64,000 nt of DNA from Streptomyces sp. R302 (GTDB taxonomy: Bacteria; Actinomycetota; Actinomycetes; Streptomycetales; Streptomycetaceae). The DNA is taken from positions 587,513-651,512 of the forward strand of contig NZ_JABBGE010000001.1 of the NCBI RefSeq assembly GCF_012927245.1. Direction: 5' to 3'. The position numbers and the translations under genes are program-made. The notes beneath the pieces were generated by a model that searched no databases, was not told where the DNA came from, and saw nothing but the letters and a program-made list of their open reading frames with translations. This document shows, piece by piece, positions 1 to 7,553 of this stretch (the first letter of the stretch is position 1; every line of letters begins with the position of its first letter).

Positions 1-477
1 CCAGCCGTGTCCGATCTGACGGCCGCTGCCGTACGGTACGCCGTTGTCGCGCAGGTAGTTGTTGGCGTACAGCCACATCGTGCCGTCCGGCTTCAGCGCC
101 ACCAGGTCGGTGAATCCGTCGCCGGTCGCGTCGGCGGCGATGATGCGGTCGAAGTTGTTCCAGCCGTGTCCGATCTGACGGCCGCTGCCGTACGGTACGC
201 CGTTGTCGCGCAGGTAGTTGTTGGCGTACAGCCACATCGTGCCGTCCGGCTTCAGCGCCACCAGGTCGGTGAATCCGTCGCCGGTCGCATCCGCCTGGAG
301 GACGCGGTCGAAGGTGTTCCAGCCGTGCCCGATCTGGCGGTTGCTGCCGTACGGCACGCCGTCGTCGCGCAGGTAGTTGTTGGAGTACAGCCACATGGTG
401 CCGTCGGACTTCGTCGCCACCAGGTCGGTGAACGAGTCACCCGTCACGCTGTGGGTGGTCCTCCCGGGCTCCTCCCA
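1..477. repeat. 159-bp tandem repeat encoding FG-GAP-like blades
   Basis: The sequence at position 1 recurs at 160 and, more diverged, at about 319, a period of 159 bp or 53 codons. The first two copies are nearly identical over their first 125 bases and differ mainly in the linker region. The array lies inside the secreted peptidase gene and continues off the left edge, so the copy number is unknown. Near identity of adjacent copies points to recent unequal exchange or gene conversion. Confidence 0.9.
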
Positions 478-1101
478 CGTCCACCAGCTCGTCTGCTTGC
501 GGGCACCGGCCCAGCTGAGACTGACGTGGATGTGGTCCCTGTGCGGATTGCTGCCGCCGTACTCCCGCCACCCTTCCGTGGCCCGGCTCGACGACCAGAT
601 CCGGTCGTTCCAGATCAGGTACATGACGCCGAGCCGCCGGGCGTTGGCATGCTTGTTGCCGTACTTGTCCGTCTTCAGCAGCCACGTGAGGATGTCCTCG
701 GCGACGGCGCGCTCACCGGAGTCGTAGTAGTCGAGCATGTAGTCCAGCGCACGGCCTTCCTTGTGCTCGCTCGTGCCACCGCTGTCACAGGCGCGGGTGA
801 CGTAGGAAGTGTGCGAGCCGTACGCCTTGTTGAGCAGGTCCCGGAGACCCGCGGTGCCCGGCTTGACGGCCGGATCGCAGGTGTCCTGGGGGTCGTAGGC
901 GGCGTACGCGTCGATGGCCGACCCGAAGTCCGGGGTGGACGGCGCGGCCGATGCGGGCGTCGCCACGAGGAACGTCGTCGCGGCGACGACGAGCCCGACC
1001 ATCCAGGCCGTCAGCGCGGTGGCCGGCCGCCACCGGCTCCGCGGGTGCGGACCGGCGGATGGTACGGATTCCGCCTGGGGCCTTGGTTCTGTTCTGAACA
1101 C
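1..1101 (-). CDS. Secreted M15-like metallopeptidase with FG-GAP/VCBS-type repeats (partial, C-terminus beyond left edge)
   Basis: An open minus-strand frame runs from a GTG at 1101, preceded by GAGGGAG, to the window edge with no stop, so only the first 367 codons are present. Residues 1-50 form a signal peptide (Arg-rich start, hydrophobic core, ATPASAAP cleavage region). Residues about 55-195 contain SEHKEGRALD and HRDHIHVSLSW, which read like the two zinc-ligand blocks of VanY/M15-type D,D-peptidases. After a short linker come 53-residue repeats with the core GDGFTDLVALKPDGTMWLYA, an FG-GAP-like blade. A secreted cell-wall or peptide hydrolase displayed on a propeller is the likely role. 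The metallopeptidase reading rests on motif layout only; substrate is unknown. Confidence 0.7.
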   Translation of the reverse strand, partial: MFRTEPRPQAESVPSAGPHPRSRWRPATALTAWMVGLVVAATTFLVATPASAAPSTPDFGSAIDAYAAYDPQDTCDPAVKPGTAGLRDLLNKAYGSHTSYVTRACDSGGTSEHKEGRALDYMLDYYDSGERAVAEDILTWLLKTDKYGNKHANARRLGVMYLIWNDRIWSSSRATEGWREYGGSNPHRDHIHVSLSWAGARKQTSWWTWEEPGRTTHSVTGDSFTDLVATKSDGTMWLYSNNYLRDDGVPYGSNRQIGHGWNTFDRVLQADATGDGFTDLVALKPDGTMWLYANNYLRDNGVPYGSGRQIGHGWNNFDRIIAADATGDGFTDLVALKPDGTMWLYANNYLRDNGVPYGSGRQIGHGW

Positions 1102-1391
1102 GTCACTCCCTCGGTCGATGAGTCGTTGACTTGCCGCTGTGCTGACGCGCTCGTCGTCAGGTGCATGTCGCCGCCTGGAGAGCGCAGTCGTCGGTTCCTG
1201 CTCTGAGCCCTGGCCACGCGGCGCGCCCTGGCCCCCCCGTCGGGTTCGTTTCGAGACCAGGGGGCGCCACGACACCCCGCCGCCAGACCGTCACCCATGA
1301 CAGGAGCACGGGGAACCTGGAAAGATGCAGGGTCCCTCCGGTGCCGCTTCCTGGAATCCTCTGGGTGCGAAGCGCAACGGGAGGGGATCGC

Positions 1392-1570
1392 ATGAGCATG
1401 CGCGGGATGGGTTCACGGGCGGCAGTACCGACCGGGGTAAGACTCTGTACCTGGAGTACCGAGGCCGGAGCCACTCCTTCCCCCTGCGCCGCGACACCGA
1501 GGGCAAGTACCTCTTCAAGGACGCCGACGGCACCTGGAGGCGGGCGGGGTACGACTACCGCACCTGCAGT
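1392..1570 (+). pseudogene. Possible remnant of a small gene, frame broken
   Basis: A run with strong GC3 bias on the plus strand (about 1436-1568) encodes TLYLEYRGRSHSFPLRRD followed by a Lys-Tyr/Trp-rich tail, which looks like real protein rather than a shadow frame. A plausible start, ATG at 1392 behind GGGAGGGG, is in a different frame, and no stop occurs before the convergent kinase gene at 1570. The simplest reading is a truncated and frameshifted gene. I do not recognise the family. The rest of the gap 1102-1569 shows no other convincing gene. Confidence 0.25.
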
Positions 1571-2928
1571 CAGCGGCCGGTGCCCGGTCCCGGGTCCTCC
1601 GCCTTGCGCAGCGCGCGCCATGTCCGCGGGTCGACGAGTCCGTCCGCGTCCAGGCCCGCCCGCTTCTGGAAGGTGAGGACGGCTCCGTGCGTCATGGGGC
1701 CGAAGTCGCCGTCCACTTCGCCGACTTCGGTGATGCCGTGCAGGTATCGCAACAGGCACTGGAGTTCACGGACCTGGCTGCCGCCGTCGCCGCGTTTGAT
1801 GGCGAACTCCCAGGTCCCGTTCTCGCCCGCCGTGTAGCCCCGGCCGTGCTCCTCGTCCTCGTACACCTTGGGCTTCTCGCAGGTGGGTGGTGCCGACGCG
1901 GCGGCCGGGGCCTCGTCCCGGAGGGCGTAGGCCGCGGTCACGGCGCTCAGGAGTGCCGACGCGGCGAGCACGCCGACCAGTGCGGGGAGCCGCCGGCGTC
2001 GAGGGCGGAGGCGTGGCAGTCGGGGCGACCGGCCGACGCCCGCGGCGTCCTCCACGCGGCGCAGAAGGTGCTGCGCGGTCGGGCGCTCGGCGGGGGAGGA
2101 GGCCAGGCAGTCCGCCACGATCTGCCGCCAGCGGTCCGGGAGTCGGTGGGACAGGCGGAGTTCCTCGGCGCCGCGCGCGTAGCGTGCCGCCGCGTCGCAC
2201 CGGGCTTCCGTGGTGCCGCCCGGGAGCGGGAAGGCGCCGGTCAGCACGACATGCGCCAGGACGCCGAAGGCCCATACGTCGGCCGACGGCCGGGTCCGGG
2301 CACCTCGCTCGTCGATCTCCGGCCGGAGGAGTTCGGGCGGGGTGTAGTCGGGGGTCGCGAACGGAGGCGCGTACGCGTGCGTGCCCTTGAGCTCGGCGGC
2401 CATGTTGAAGTCGGCCAGTCTCGCCGAGGAGTCCTTCATCAGCAGGACGTTGGCCGGCTTCAGGTCGCCGTGCACCCAGCCCGCGTGGTGCAACTGGTGC
2501 AGGCCCTCGCAGATCTGCGTGAGCAGTGCCGGGCCGGCGTCGGGCGTGGGCGTGTGGTCGAGCAGGGAGTCCAGGGATCCCTCGGCCTCTTCCAGCACCA
2601 GGACGGTGGCGCCGTCGAGCTCCGGGTGGCCGGGGTCGTCGACGGTCAGGGTGTCGTACATCCGGATCAGGCGCGGTGCGCGCAGCCTTCCCAGTAACTC
2701 CACCTCCCGCTCGGCCAGTTCCCGCAGGTGGCCCAGTTGGCGCGGGGTGCGGGTGCCGGTCGGCAGGAACTTCAGCGCCGCCCGGTCGGGCAGCCCCGGA
2801 GCCGGGGTTCCGGTGTGCCGGGCCGCGTAGACGGTGGAGAACGCGCCGGATGCCAGAGGCTCACGGACCTCCCAGGGCCCGACCGTGTAGCCCTTCGGTA
2901 CGGGAACCGCGTACGACCGCTCGGTCAC
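1570..2928 (-). CDS. Membrane Ser/Thr protein kinase with C-terminal peptidoglycan-binding domain
   Basis: 452 residues. A kinase domain covers residues about 16-300: glycine-rich loop LASGAFSTV, candidate ATP lysine K53, catalytic HGDLKPAN with D155, and DFN at 173-175 where most kinases have DFG. A basic stretch and one membrane segment follow near residue 335, and the outer C-terminus is a PG_binding_1-type domain (VDGDFGPMTHGAVLTFQ) at about 385-440. The layout suggests a cell-wall-sensing kinase signalling inward. The GTG start at 2928 overlaps the stop of the upstream FHA gene by four bases, so the two are translationally coupled and the FHA protein is the likely partner or substrate. 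The DFN triad could weaken metal binding, so activity is uncertain. Confidence 0.85.
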   Translation of the reverse strand: MTERSYAVPVPKGYTVGPWEVREPLASGAFSTVYAARHTGTPAPGLPDRAALKFLPTGTRTPRQLGHLRELAEREVELLGRLRAPRLIRMYDTLTVDDPGHPELDGATVLVLEEAEGSLDSLLDHTPTPDAGPALLTQICEGLHQLHHAGWVHGDLKPANVLLMKDSSARLADFNMAAELKGTHAYAPPFATPDYTPPELLRPEIDERGARTRPSADVWAFGVLAHVVLTGAFPLPGGTTEARCDAAARYARGAEELRLSHRLPDRWRQIVADCLASSPAERPTAQHLLRRVEDAAGVGRSPRLPRLRPRRRRLPALVGVLAASALLSAVTAAYALRDEAPAAASAPPTCEKPKVYEDEEHGRGYTAGENGTWEFAIKRGDGGSQVRELQCLLRYLHGITEVGEVDGDFGPMTHGAVLTFQKRAGLDADGLVDPRTWRALRKAEDPGPGTGR

Positions 2929-3680
2929 CGTGCCACCTTGCTCACGGTCGGGGCGAGCACCGCGAGGTCGTCTTCGCGTACGAGGTCGAAGCGGAGGGCG
3001 AGGGAGACCAGTGACTCCTTCTTGCCGTTGGTGCGCCTGCCCGGTTCCGCCGTGTCCGGGCCCGGACGCAGGCGCAGTTTCGTGGCCAGGTAGTCGATGT
3101 TCCAGTAGACCGCGGAACGGCTGACCGCGGGCCAGACCGGCCGCAGGCGGGCCACCAGATCGTCCACGGCGGGCAGCGGGGCGTGCGGTTCGCCGCGCAG
3201 ACGGGGCTCGCACAACGCGGCGAGTACCGCGAAGTAGCGTTTCGTGCGGTCCAGGGCGAAGGCCGGTGTGGTCGACGTTCCGGTCAGTTCGTGGCGGGCG
3301 ACACTGCCGAAGGTGTGGCAGGGCGCCCAGACGTCGAAGGTGAGCAGGTTGCCCGCGGCGGGAAGCACCACGCGCGAGAACTCGAACGGCACCGGCGCCT
3401 CCAGCCTGCCCGGCGTGACCTTGATGTGTTCGCCGGCGCCCTCCGGGTTCTCCACCACGTAGGTCTGGTTCTCGCTGAGGTTGCTCAGCAGCCAGAAGCT
3501 CCGGTGCGCCGTGATCTCGCCGGCGATCCTGGGCACTCCCTCGTGCGCGATGATGAGACCGCCGCCGTCGTCGGCCGCGCGTCCGAAGGCGAGCCGTTCG
3601 CCGCTGGCGATCCTGATCTGGTCGTCGGTCCGGCTCCGCTGATCTCCGTAGGACGGTGGCACGACGATGACGCTGTGCAT
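2925..3680 (-). CDS. FHA-domain protein, partner of the adjacent Ser/Thr kinase
   Basis: 251 residues. The N-terminal 110 residues fit an FHA phosphothreonine-binding fold (RLAFGRAADDGG, VPRIAGEI and the SFWLLSNLSENQTYVVEN strand pattern). The remainder is helical with a wing-like region (VYWNIDYLATKLRLR) that could be a helix-turn-helix or protein-interaction module; I do not recognise it more exactly. ATG at 3680 is preceded by GGGGAGGAACGCG. A promoter lies at 3734-3763 and the gene overlaps the kinase downstream, so both form one operon. Expected role: reading the phosphorylation state of the kinase or a shared target. Confidence 0.75.
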   Translation of the reverse strand: MHSVIVVPPSYGDQRSRTDDQIRIASGERLAFGRAADDGGGLIIAHEGVPRIAGEITAHRSFWLLSNLSENQTYVVENPEGAGEHIKVTPGRLEAPVPFEFSRVVLPAAGNLLTFDVWAPCHTFGSVARHELTGTSTTPAFALDRTKRYFAVLAALCEPRLRGEPHAPLPAVDDLVARLRPVWPAVSRSAVYWNIDYLATKLRLRPGPDTAEPGRRTNGKKESLVSLALRFDLVREDDLAVLAPTVSKVAR

Positions 3681-3733
3681 GGACGCGTTCCTCCCCGGGT
3701 GCGGTGTGTGTCTCCCGCTGGCCGACGATGGGG

Positions 3734-3763
3734 AGACTAAGGGGCGTCAGAGAGCGCTTGCAA
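3734..3763 (-). promoter_or_regulatory. Sigma-70-type promoter for the FHA-kinase operon
   Basis: On the minus strand TTGCAA (3758-3763) and TAGTCT (3734-3739) are separated by 18 bases, about 55 bases before the FHA start codon. The -35 box sits inside GAGCGCTTGCAAAC, which resembles half of a LacI-family operator. Confidence 0.45.
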
Positions 3764-3804
3764 ACCTCTCAGGGTGCTTGGGCGGGTCGGTGGAGGGCCT
3801 ATGG

Positions 3805-3818
3805 TGGGAGCGCTCCCG
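3805..3818. promoter_or_regulatory. CebR-like palindrome TGGGAGCGCTCCCG
   Basis: The 14-mer matches 13 of 14 bases of the cellobiose-repressor (CebR) box of Streptomyces, TGGGAGCGCTCCCA. It lies in the 499-bp gap between the divergent FHA gene (start 3680) and the biosynthetic cluster (start 4180). Neither neighbour is an obvious cellulose gene, so function is open; another LacI-family regulator could use it. Confidence 0.4.
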
Positions 3819-4179
3819 TGTGCCTGTCGTCGCCTTCCGCTCGCCGCGCCTCGACCCGGTCGGCGCGACGTCCTGCTGCGGGAACCGCTGAGCCGCGGGC
3901 CCCGGGGGACGCACGACGTCCTCGGCCCGCCGGGCGCCCGCGCGTCCATGACCTCCGTCACACACGCGCGCCGCGGCTCGTCGCCGGCCGCGTCCGCCGC
4001 CCCTGGTCCGGGCCCGGATCCGTCGCCGGCCGGTTGACGCGCGTCGGCCCGGCCCGGGCCTAACTTCCTTGATCATGTCGCCCCGCCGCGCTTGGATGAG
4101 CGGTGAGGGCTTTTTTCGGACCCTTGTTTCGAATAGATCTCAATAACCTGCCGGACCTGGACCGTTGAGGAAGAGGATC
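3819..4179. other. Intergenic region before the biosynthetic cluster, with an AT-rich promoter-like island
   Basis: No convincing gene. Most of it is GC-rich, but 4111-4147 is strikingly AT-rich for this genome (TTTTTTCGG, CTTGTTTCGAATAGATCTC, CAATAACC), and a second island with TAACTTCCTTGATCATG lies near 4060. These are the best candidates for the promoter and regulator sites of the cluster. GAGGAAGAGGA at 4167-4177 is the ribosome-binding site of the methyltransferase. No clean -35/-10 pair stands out. Confidence 0.4.
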
Positions 4180-4974
4180 GTGAAGCCGCCAGTGGAAAGC
4201 GCCCCCGGGCAGACCGAGTTGGTGCACAGGGAGTTCGCCCGTCAAGCGAGCACGTTCGAGGACTCGCGGCTCAACGGTGCCTTCACGATGCACCTGCGGG
4301 GGCTCGTCGACTTCATCGCGCCCGACGCGGACGCGGTCTGTCTGGACTCCGCCTGCGGCACCGGGATCGTGGCCCGCGCCCTGGCCCCCCGGGTGCGCCA
4401 CGTCACCGCCCTGGACACCACGCCGGAGATGCTCGCGCAGGGCAAGGCGCAGGCGGACGCGGAAGGCGTCGCCAACGTCGTGTTCCAGGAGGGCGACGCG
4501 GCCCGGCTGCCCTTCCCCGACGACTCCTTCTCCCTGGTCGTGACGCGGTTCTCGCTGCACCACGTCGCCTCTCCCGAGCGGGTCGCCGCCGAACTGGTGC
4601 GGGTCTGCCGGCCCGGCGGGCGGGTCGTGGTCGCCGACATGGTGGCGCGCCCCGAGCTGCCCGGTGACGCCGACCGCCTGGAGCGGCTGCGCGACCCCTC
4701 GCACGGCACGCTCCTCACCGTCGAGCACATCACCGGACTGCTGACCTCGGCCGGCGCCACCGCCGGGCCCTCCGACGTCTTCGACGTGGAGCGGCCCCTC
4801 GCGCCGTGGCTGGAGCAGTCCCTGACCCCCGAGGACACCGCGCGCGCCATCGAGCGGGAGCTGGCCGAGGAGCTCGACGGCGGGCCCGCGACCGGTCTGC
4901 GCCCGCTGCGCAGGGACGGCGCGCTGTGGTTCACCCAGACGTGGGCGCACCTCTCCGTGCGGGCCGCCGCATGA
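4180..4974 (+). CDS. Class I SAM-dependent methyltransferase, first gene of the cluster
   Basis: 264 residues from GTG 4180, chosen because GAGGAAGAGGA sits just upstream; a TTG at 4167-region would overlap that site. Methyltransf_11-type fold: motif I CLDSACGTGIVARAL, acidic loop ALDTTPEML, GDAARLPFPDDSFSLV and the post-motif FSLHHV. Its stop overlaps the ATG of the next gene (ATGA), so it belongs to the operon. The substrate is not evident. Because a BtaA-like aminocarboxypropyl transferase is in the same cluster, one possibility is methylation of an amino group, as BtaB does in betaine-lipid synthesis; O- or C-methylation elsewhere on the product is equally possible. Confidence 0.8.
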   Translation: MKPPVESAPGQTELVHREFARQASTFEDSRLNGAFTMHLRGLVDFIAPDADAVCLDSACGTGIVARALAPRVRHVTALDTTPEMLAQGKAQADAEGVANVVFQEGDAARLPFPDDSFSLVVTRFSLHHVASPERVAAELVRVCRPGGRVVVADMVARPELPGDADRLERLRDPSHGTLLTVEHITGLLTSAGATAGPSDVFDVERPLAPWLEQSLTPEDTARAIERELAEELDGGPATGLRPLRRDGALWFTQTWAHLSVRAAA

Positions 4975-6263
4975 CCTTACGTACGCTCGCCCCCGCTCCC
5001 GACGACTTCTTCGACGGCATCGCCGGCGCCGACGACACCTGGCGCCCCGTACGCCCCTTATTCCTCTCCGCGGACCGGTTCCGCGAGCTGGGCGAGCTCA
5101 CGCTCCGCGCGAGCCGCCTCGTCCTCGACGCCTGCCGCCGCCGCGCCGCCACCGCCGGCGAGCTGCGCCGCGCCCTCGGCGTACCGGCGGACCGATGGCC
5201 TCTGCTCGGTGACGACGAGCCCCTGGACGATCACCTCCTGGCCGCCGTGCGCCCCGACATCCTCGTGCGGGACGGCGTCCCCCGGTTCGTCGAGCTGAAC
5301 ATCGACAGCGCCCTGGGCGGCGCGTCCCACGCCGCGCTCCTCGGCGAGCGCTTCCTCACGCTGTACGGCGACAGGCCCGGCCTCCGGGTGCCGCCCTCGG
5401 CCGTGGACACCCGGTCCGAGGCGATACGCACCACCCTCGGGCTCGCCGAGGGCGACCGCCTGGTCGTGCCCGCCTTCTCCGCGGGGGCCACGCCCGGCCT
5501 GGAGGATCTCGCCGCGTTCACGGCGTGGATGCGGCCGGTGTGCGAGAGCGCCGGACGGCAGGGCCTGGACGCGGTGACGCATCCGCTGGACCGGCTCACC
5601 GCCGACGAGCGCGGGCGGCTGCTCGTGGACGGGCGCCCCGTGGACGCCGTGCTCCGGATGTTCGTCAGCCACAGCCAGCCGCCGAGTCCGGGGATGGACG
5701 CCCTGGTCCGGGCGCTGCGCGCGGGCACCGTCCGCATGTTCACCTCCGAGGCGGCCATGCTGCTCGCGCACAAGCTGACGCTGGCCTGGCTCTGGCAGGA
5801 CGCCGACGGACTCCCCGCCCCGGACCGGGAGTTCGTCCACCGGCACATCCCCTGGACCGGTGACGCGGGCGACCCGGCCGCCCGGGCGCCGGAGCGCCGC
5901 GCGGAGCTCGTGCTCAAGCCGGCCGACGGCTACGGCGGCAGCGGGGTCGTCCTCGGCGCCGCCGTGGACGACGCGGAGTGGCGGGCGGCGCTCGACCGCG
6001 CCGCGCGGGACGGCGGGCACATCCTCCAGGAGTACGTCGCCGGGGACCGGGTGCCGGTCGGCTTCCGCCACGCGACCTCCGGCGAGATCCGCACGGTGGA
6101 GGTCCCGTACGTCATCGGCCCGTACGTCTTCGGGGGGCGGCCGTCCTCCGTGCTCGTCCGGCACGGCACGCCGGGCGGCGGCGCCGTGCTGAACGCCCGG
6201 CACGGCGCCTTTCTCAACACCGCACTGCTGACGGAGACGCATGACGACCTCCGCGACCTCTGA
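4971..6263 (+). CDS. ATP-grasp-like ligase, glutathionylspermidine-synthase/circularly permuted type
   Basis: 430 residues from ATG 4971, overlapping the methyltransferase stop. Recognisable ATP-grasp elements are RFVELNIDSALGG in the N-terminal half, LVLKPADGYGGSGVVLG and HILQEYVAGDRVPVGF in the C-terminal third. This order resembles circularly permuted ATP-grasp proteins rather than the D-Ala-D-Ala ligase order. Such enzymes join a carboxylate, activated as acyl phosphate, to an amine. TTA codons occur at Leu3 (4977) and Leu30 (5058). The last 23 bases overlap the exporter gene. It probably makes one amide bond of the product; substrates are unknown. Confidence 0.7.
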   Translation: MTLRTLAPAPDDFFDGIAGADDTWRPVRPLFLSADRFRELGELTLRASRLVLDACRRRAATAGELRRALGVPADRWPLLGDDEPLDDHLLAAVRPDILVRDGVPRFVELNIDSALGGASHAALLGERFLTLYGDRPGLRVPPSAVDTRSEAIRTTLGLAEGDRLVVPAFSAGATPGLEDLAAFTAWMRPVCESAGRQGLDAVTHPLDRLTADERGRLLVDGRPVDAVLRMFVSHSQPPSPGMDALVRALRAGTVRMFTSEAAMLLAHKLTLAWLWQDADGLPAPDREFVHRHIPWTGDAGDPAARAPERRAELVLKPADGYGGSGVVLGAAVDDAEWRAALDRAARDGGHILQEYVAGDRVPVGFRHATSGEIRTVEVPYVIGPYVFGGRPSSVLVRHGTPGGGAVLNARHGAFLNTALLTETHDDLRDL

Positions 6264-7542
6264 CGGCGGCCGGAGCGGCGCCGCCGCGTCCGGGGGCCCA
6301 GGGCTCGGGCGACGGTTCCGGATCTTCCAGGCGGCGGTGCTCTCCTCCGACCTCGCCGACGGCGTCTACCGCGTCGCCGTCCCGCTCCTCGCCCTCCAGC
6401 TGACCCACTCGGCCCTCGCGATCAGCGCGGTCGGCGTGGCGATGCGCATGCCGTGGCTGCTCGTCACCCTGCCGGCCGGCGTGGTGGTCGACCGCTACCA
6501 CCCGCACCGGGTGCTGCGCGCCGCCTCCTGGCTGCGGATGCCGCTGGTGCTGCTGCTGGCCGCGGCGGCGTTCACCGGTCACCTCTCGGTGTGGGCGCTG
6601 GCGCTCGGCGCGTTCGCGGTCGGGGCCGCGGGCACCGTCGTGGACATCGCCGCGCAGTCGCTGGTGCCGCGCCTGGTGGACGGCGCCGCGCTGCCGCGCG
6701 CCAACGCGAGCCTGCAGTCCGTGCAGACGGTGATGGCGCAGTTCCTCGGGCCCGCCCTCGGCGGTGTCGTCGCCGCGCTCGGCGCGGGCGGCGGCATCGG
6801 CTCCGCGACGGTGCTGTACGTGGTGACCCTGCTGGTTCTCGGCGGTCTGCGGACGCCCGGCGACGGGCCGGCGGCCGAGCCTCGCGGCGGCTCGCCGAAG
6901 TCCGTGCTCGCCGACCTGCGGGAGGGCCTCGGCCACTTCCGGGGCCGCCGCGACCTGCTGCACCTGGCCGGGGTCACGGCCTGCGTGAACCTCGCCTACG
7001 CGGCCGCGATCACCATCCTGCCGCTGTGGGCCATCGCCCCGGGCCGCCTCGGGCTGCCCTCCTGGGCGTACGGTGTGCTGCTCGCCGCTCCCGCGGTGGG
7101 CGGCGTGGCCGCCGGGCGGTTCGCGGCGAAGGCCCTGACGCGGTTCGGCGGCGGGAGCGTCCTGCGCGTCTGCGCGCCGTTGGTCGGCGCCTGCTACATG
7201 GCGCTCGCGATTCCGCACGTCGCCGCCGCCGCGGTGGCGCTCACCGTCTCCGGGGCCCTGCTGATGGCGATCAACGTCATGAGCGTGACCTACCGTCAGA
7301 CCTCCATCCCTCCCCAGCTGTTCGGGCGGGTCAACGCCGCCTACCGGTGGATCATCTGGGGCGTGCTGCCCCTCGGCTCGCTGGTCGCGGGCCTGCTGGC
7401 CGACGCCTTCGGCGTGGCCTGGGTGTTCCTGTGCACGGGCGGACTCGCCCTGGCCACCGGGCTGTTGCGGGCCCCGCGGCTCGCCGCGGACACGGCCGCC
7501 GAGACGCCGGCGGCCACGCCCAAGGCTCCCTCAGGATCGTAA
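6241..7542 (+). CDS. MFS exporter of the biosynthetic cluster
   Basis: 433 residues with about twelve hydrophobic segments and an MFS_3-type pattern: PLLALQLTHSALAISAVGVA in the second helix region, PAGVVVDRYHPHRVLR in the loop 2-3 region, and LGPALGGVVAALG in helix 5. It starts at ATG 6241 inside the end of the ATP-grasp gene and lies between two ligase genes. Likely exports or gives self-resistance to the cluster product. Confidence 0.85.
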   Translation: MTTSATSDGGRSGAAASGGPGLGRRFRIFQAAVLSSDLADGVYRVAVPLLALQLTHSALAISAVGVAMRMPWLLVTLPAGVVVDRYHPHRVLRAASWLRMPLVLLLAAAAFTGHLSVWALALGAFAVGAAGTVVDIAAQSLVPRLVDGAALPRANASLQSVQTVMAQFLGPALGGVVAALGAGGGIGSATVLYVVTLLVLGGLRTPGDGPAAEPRGGSPKSVLADLREGLGHFRGRRDLLHLAGVTACVNLAYAAAITILPLWAIAPGRLGLPSWAYGVLLAAPAVGGVAAGRFAAKALTRFGGGSVLRVCAPLVGACYMALAIPHVAAAAVALTVSGALLMAINVMSVTYRQTSIPPQLFGRVNAAYRWIIWGVLPLGSLVAGLLADAFGVAWVFLCTGGLALATGLLRAPRLAADTAAETPAATPKAPSGS

Positions 7543-7553
7543 GGACGAACGCC

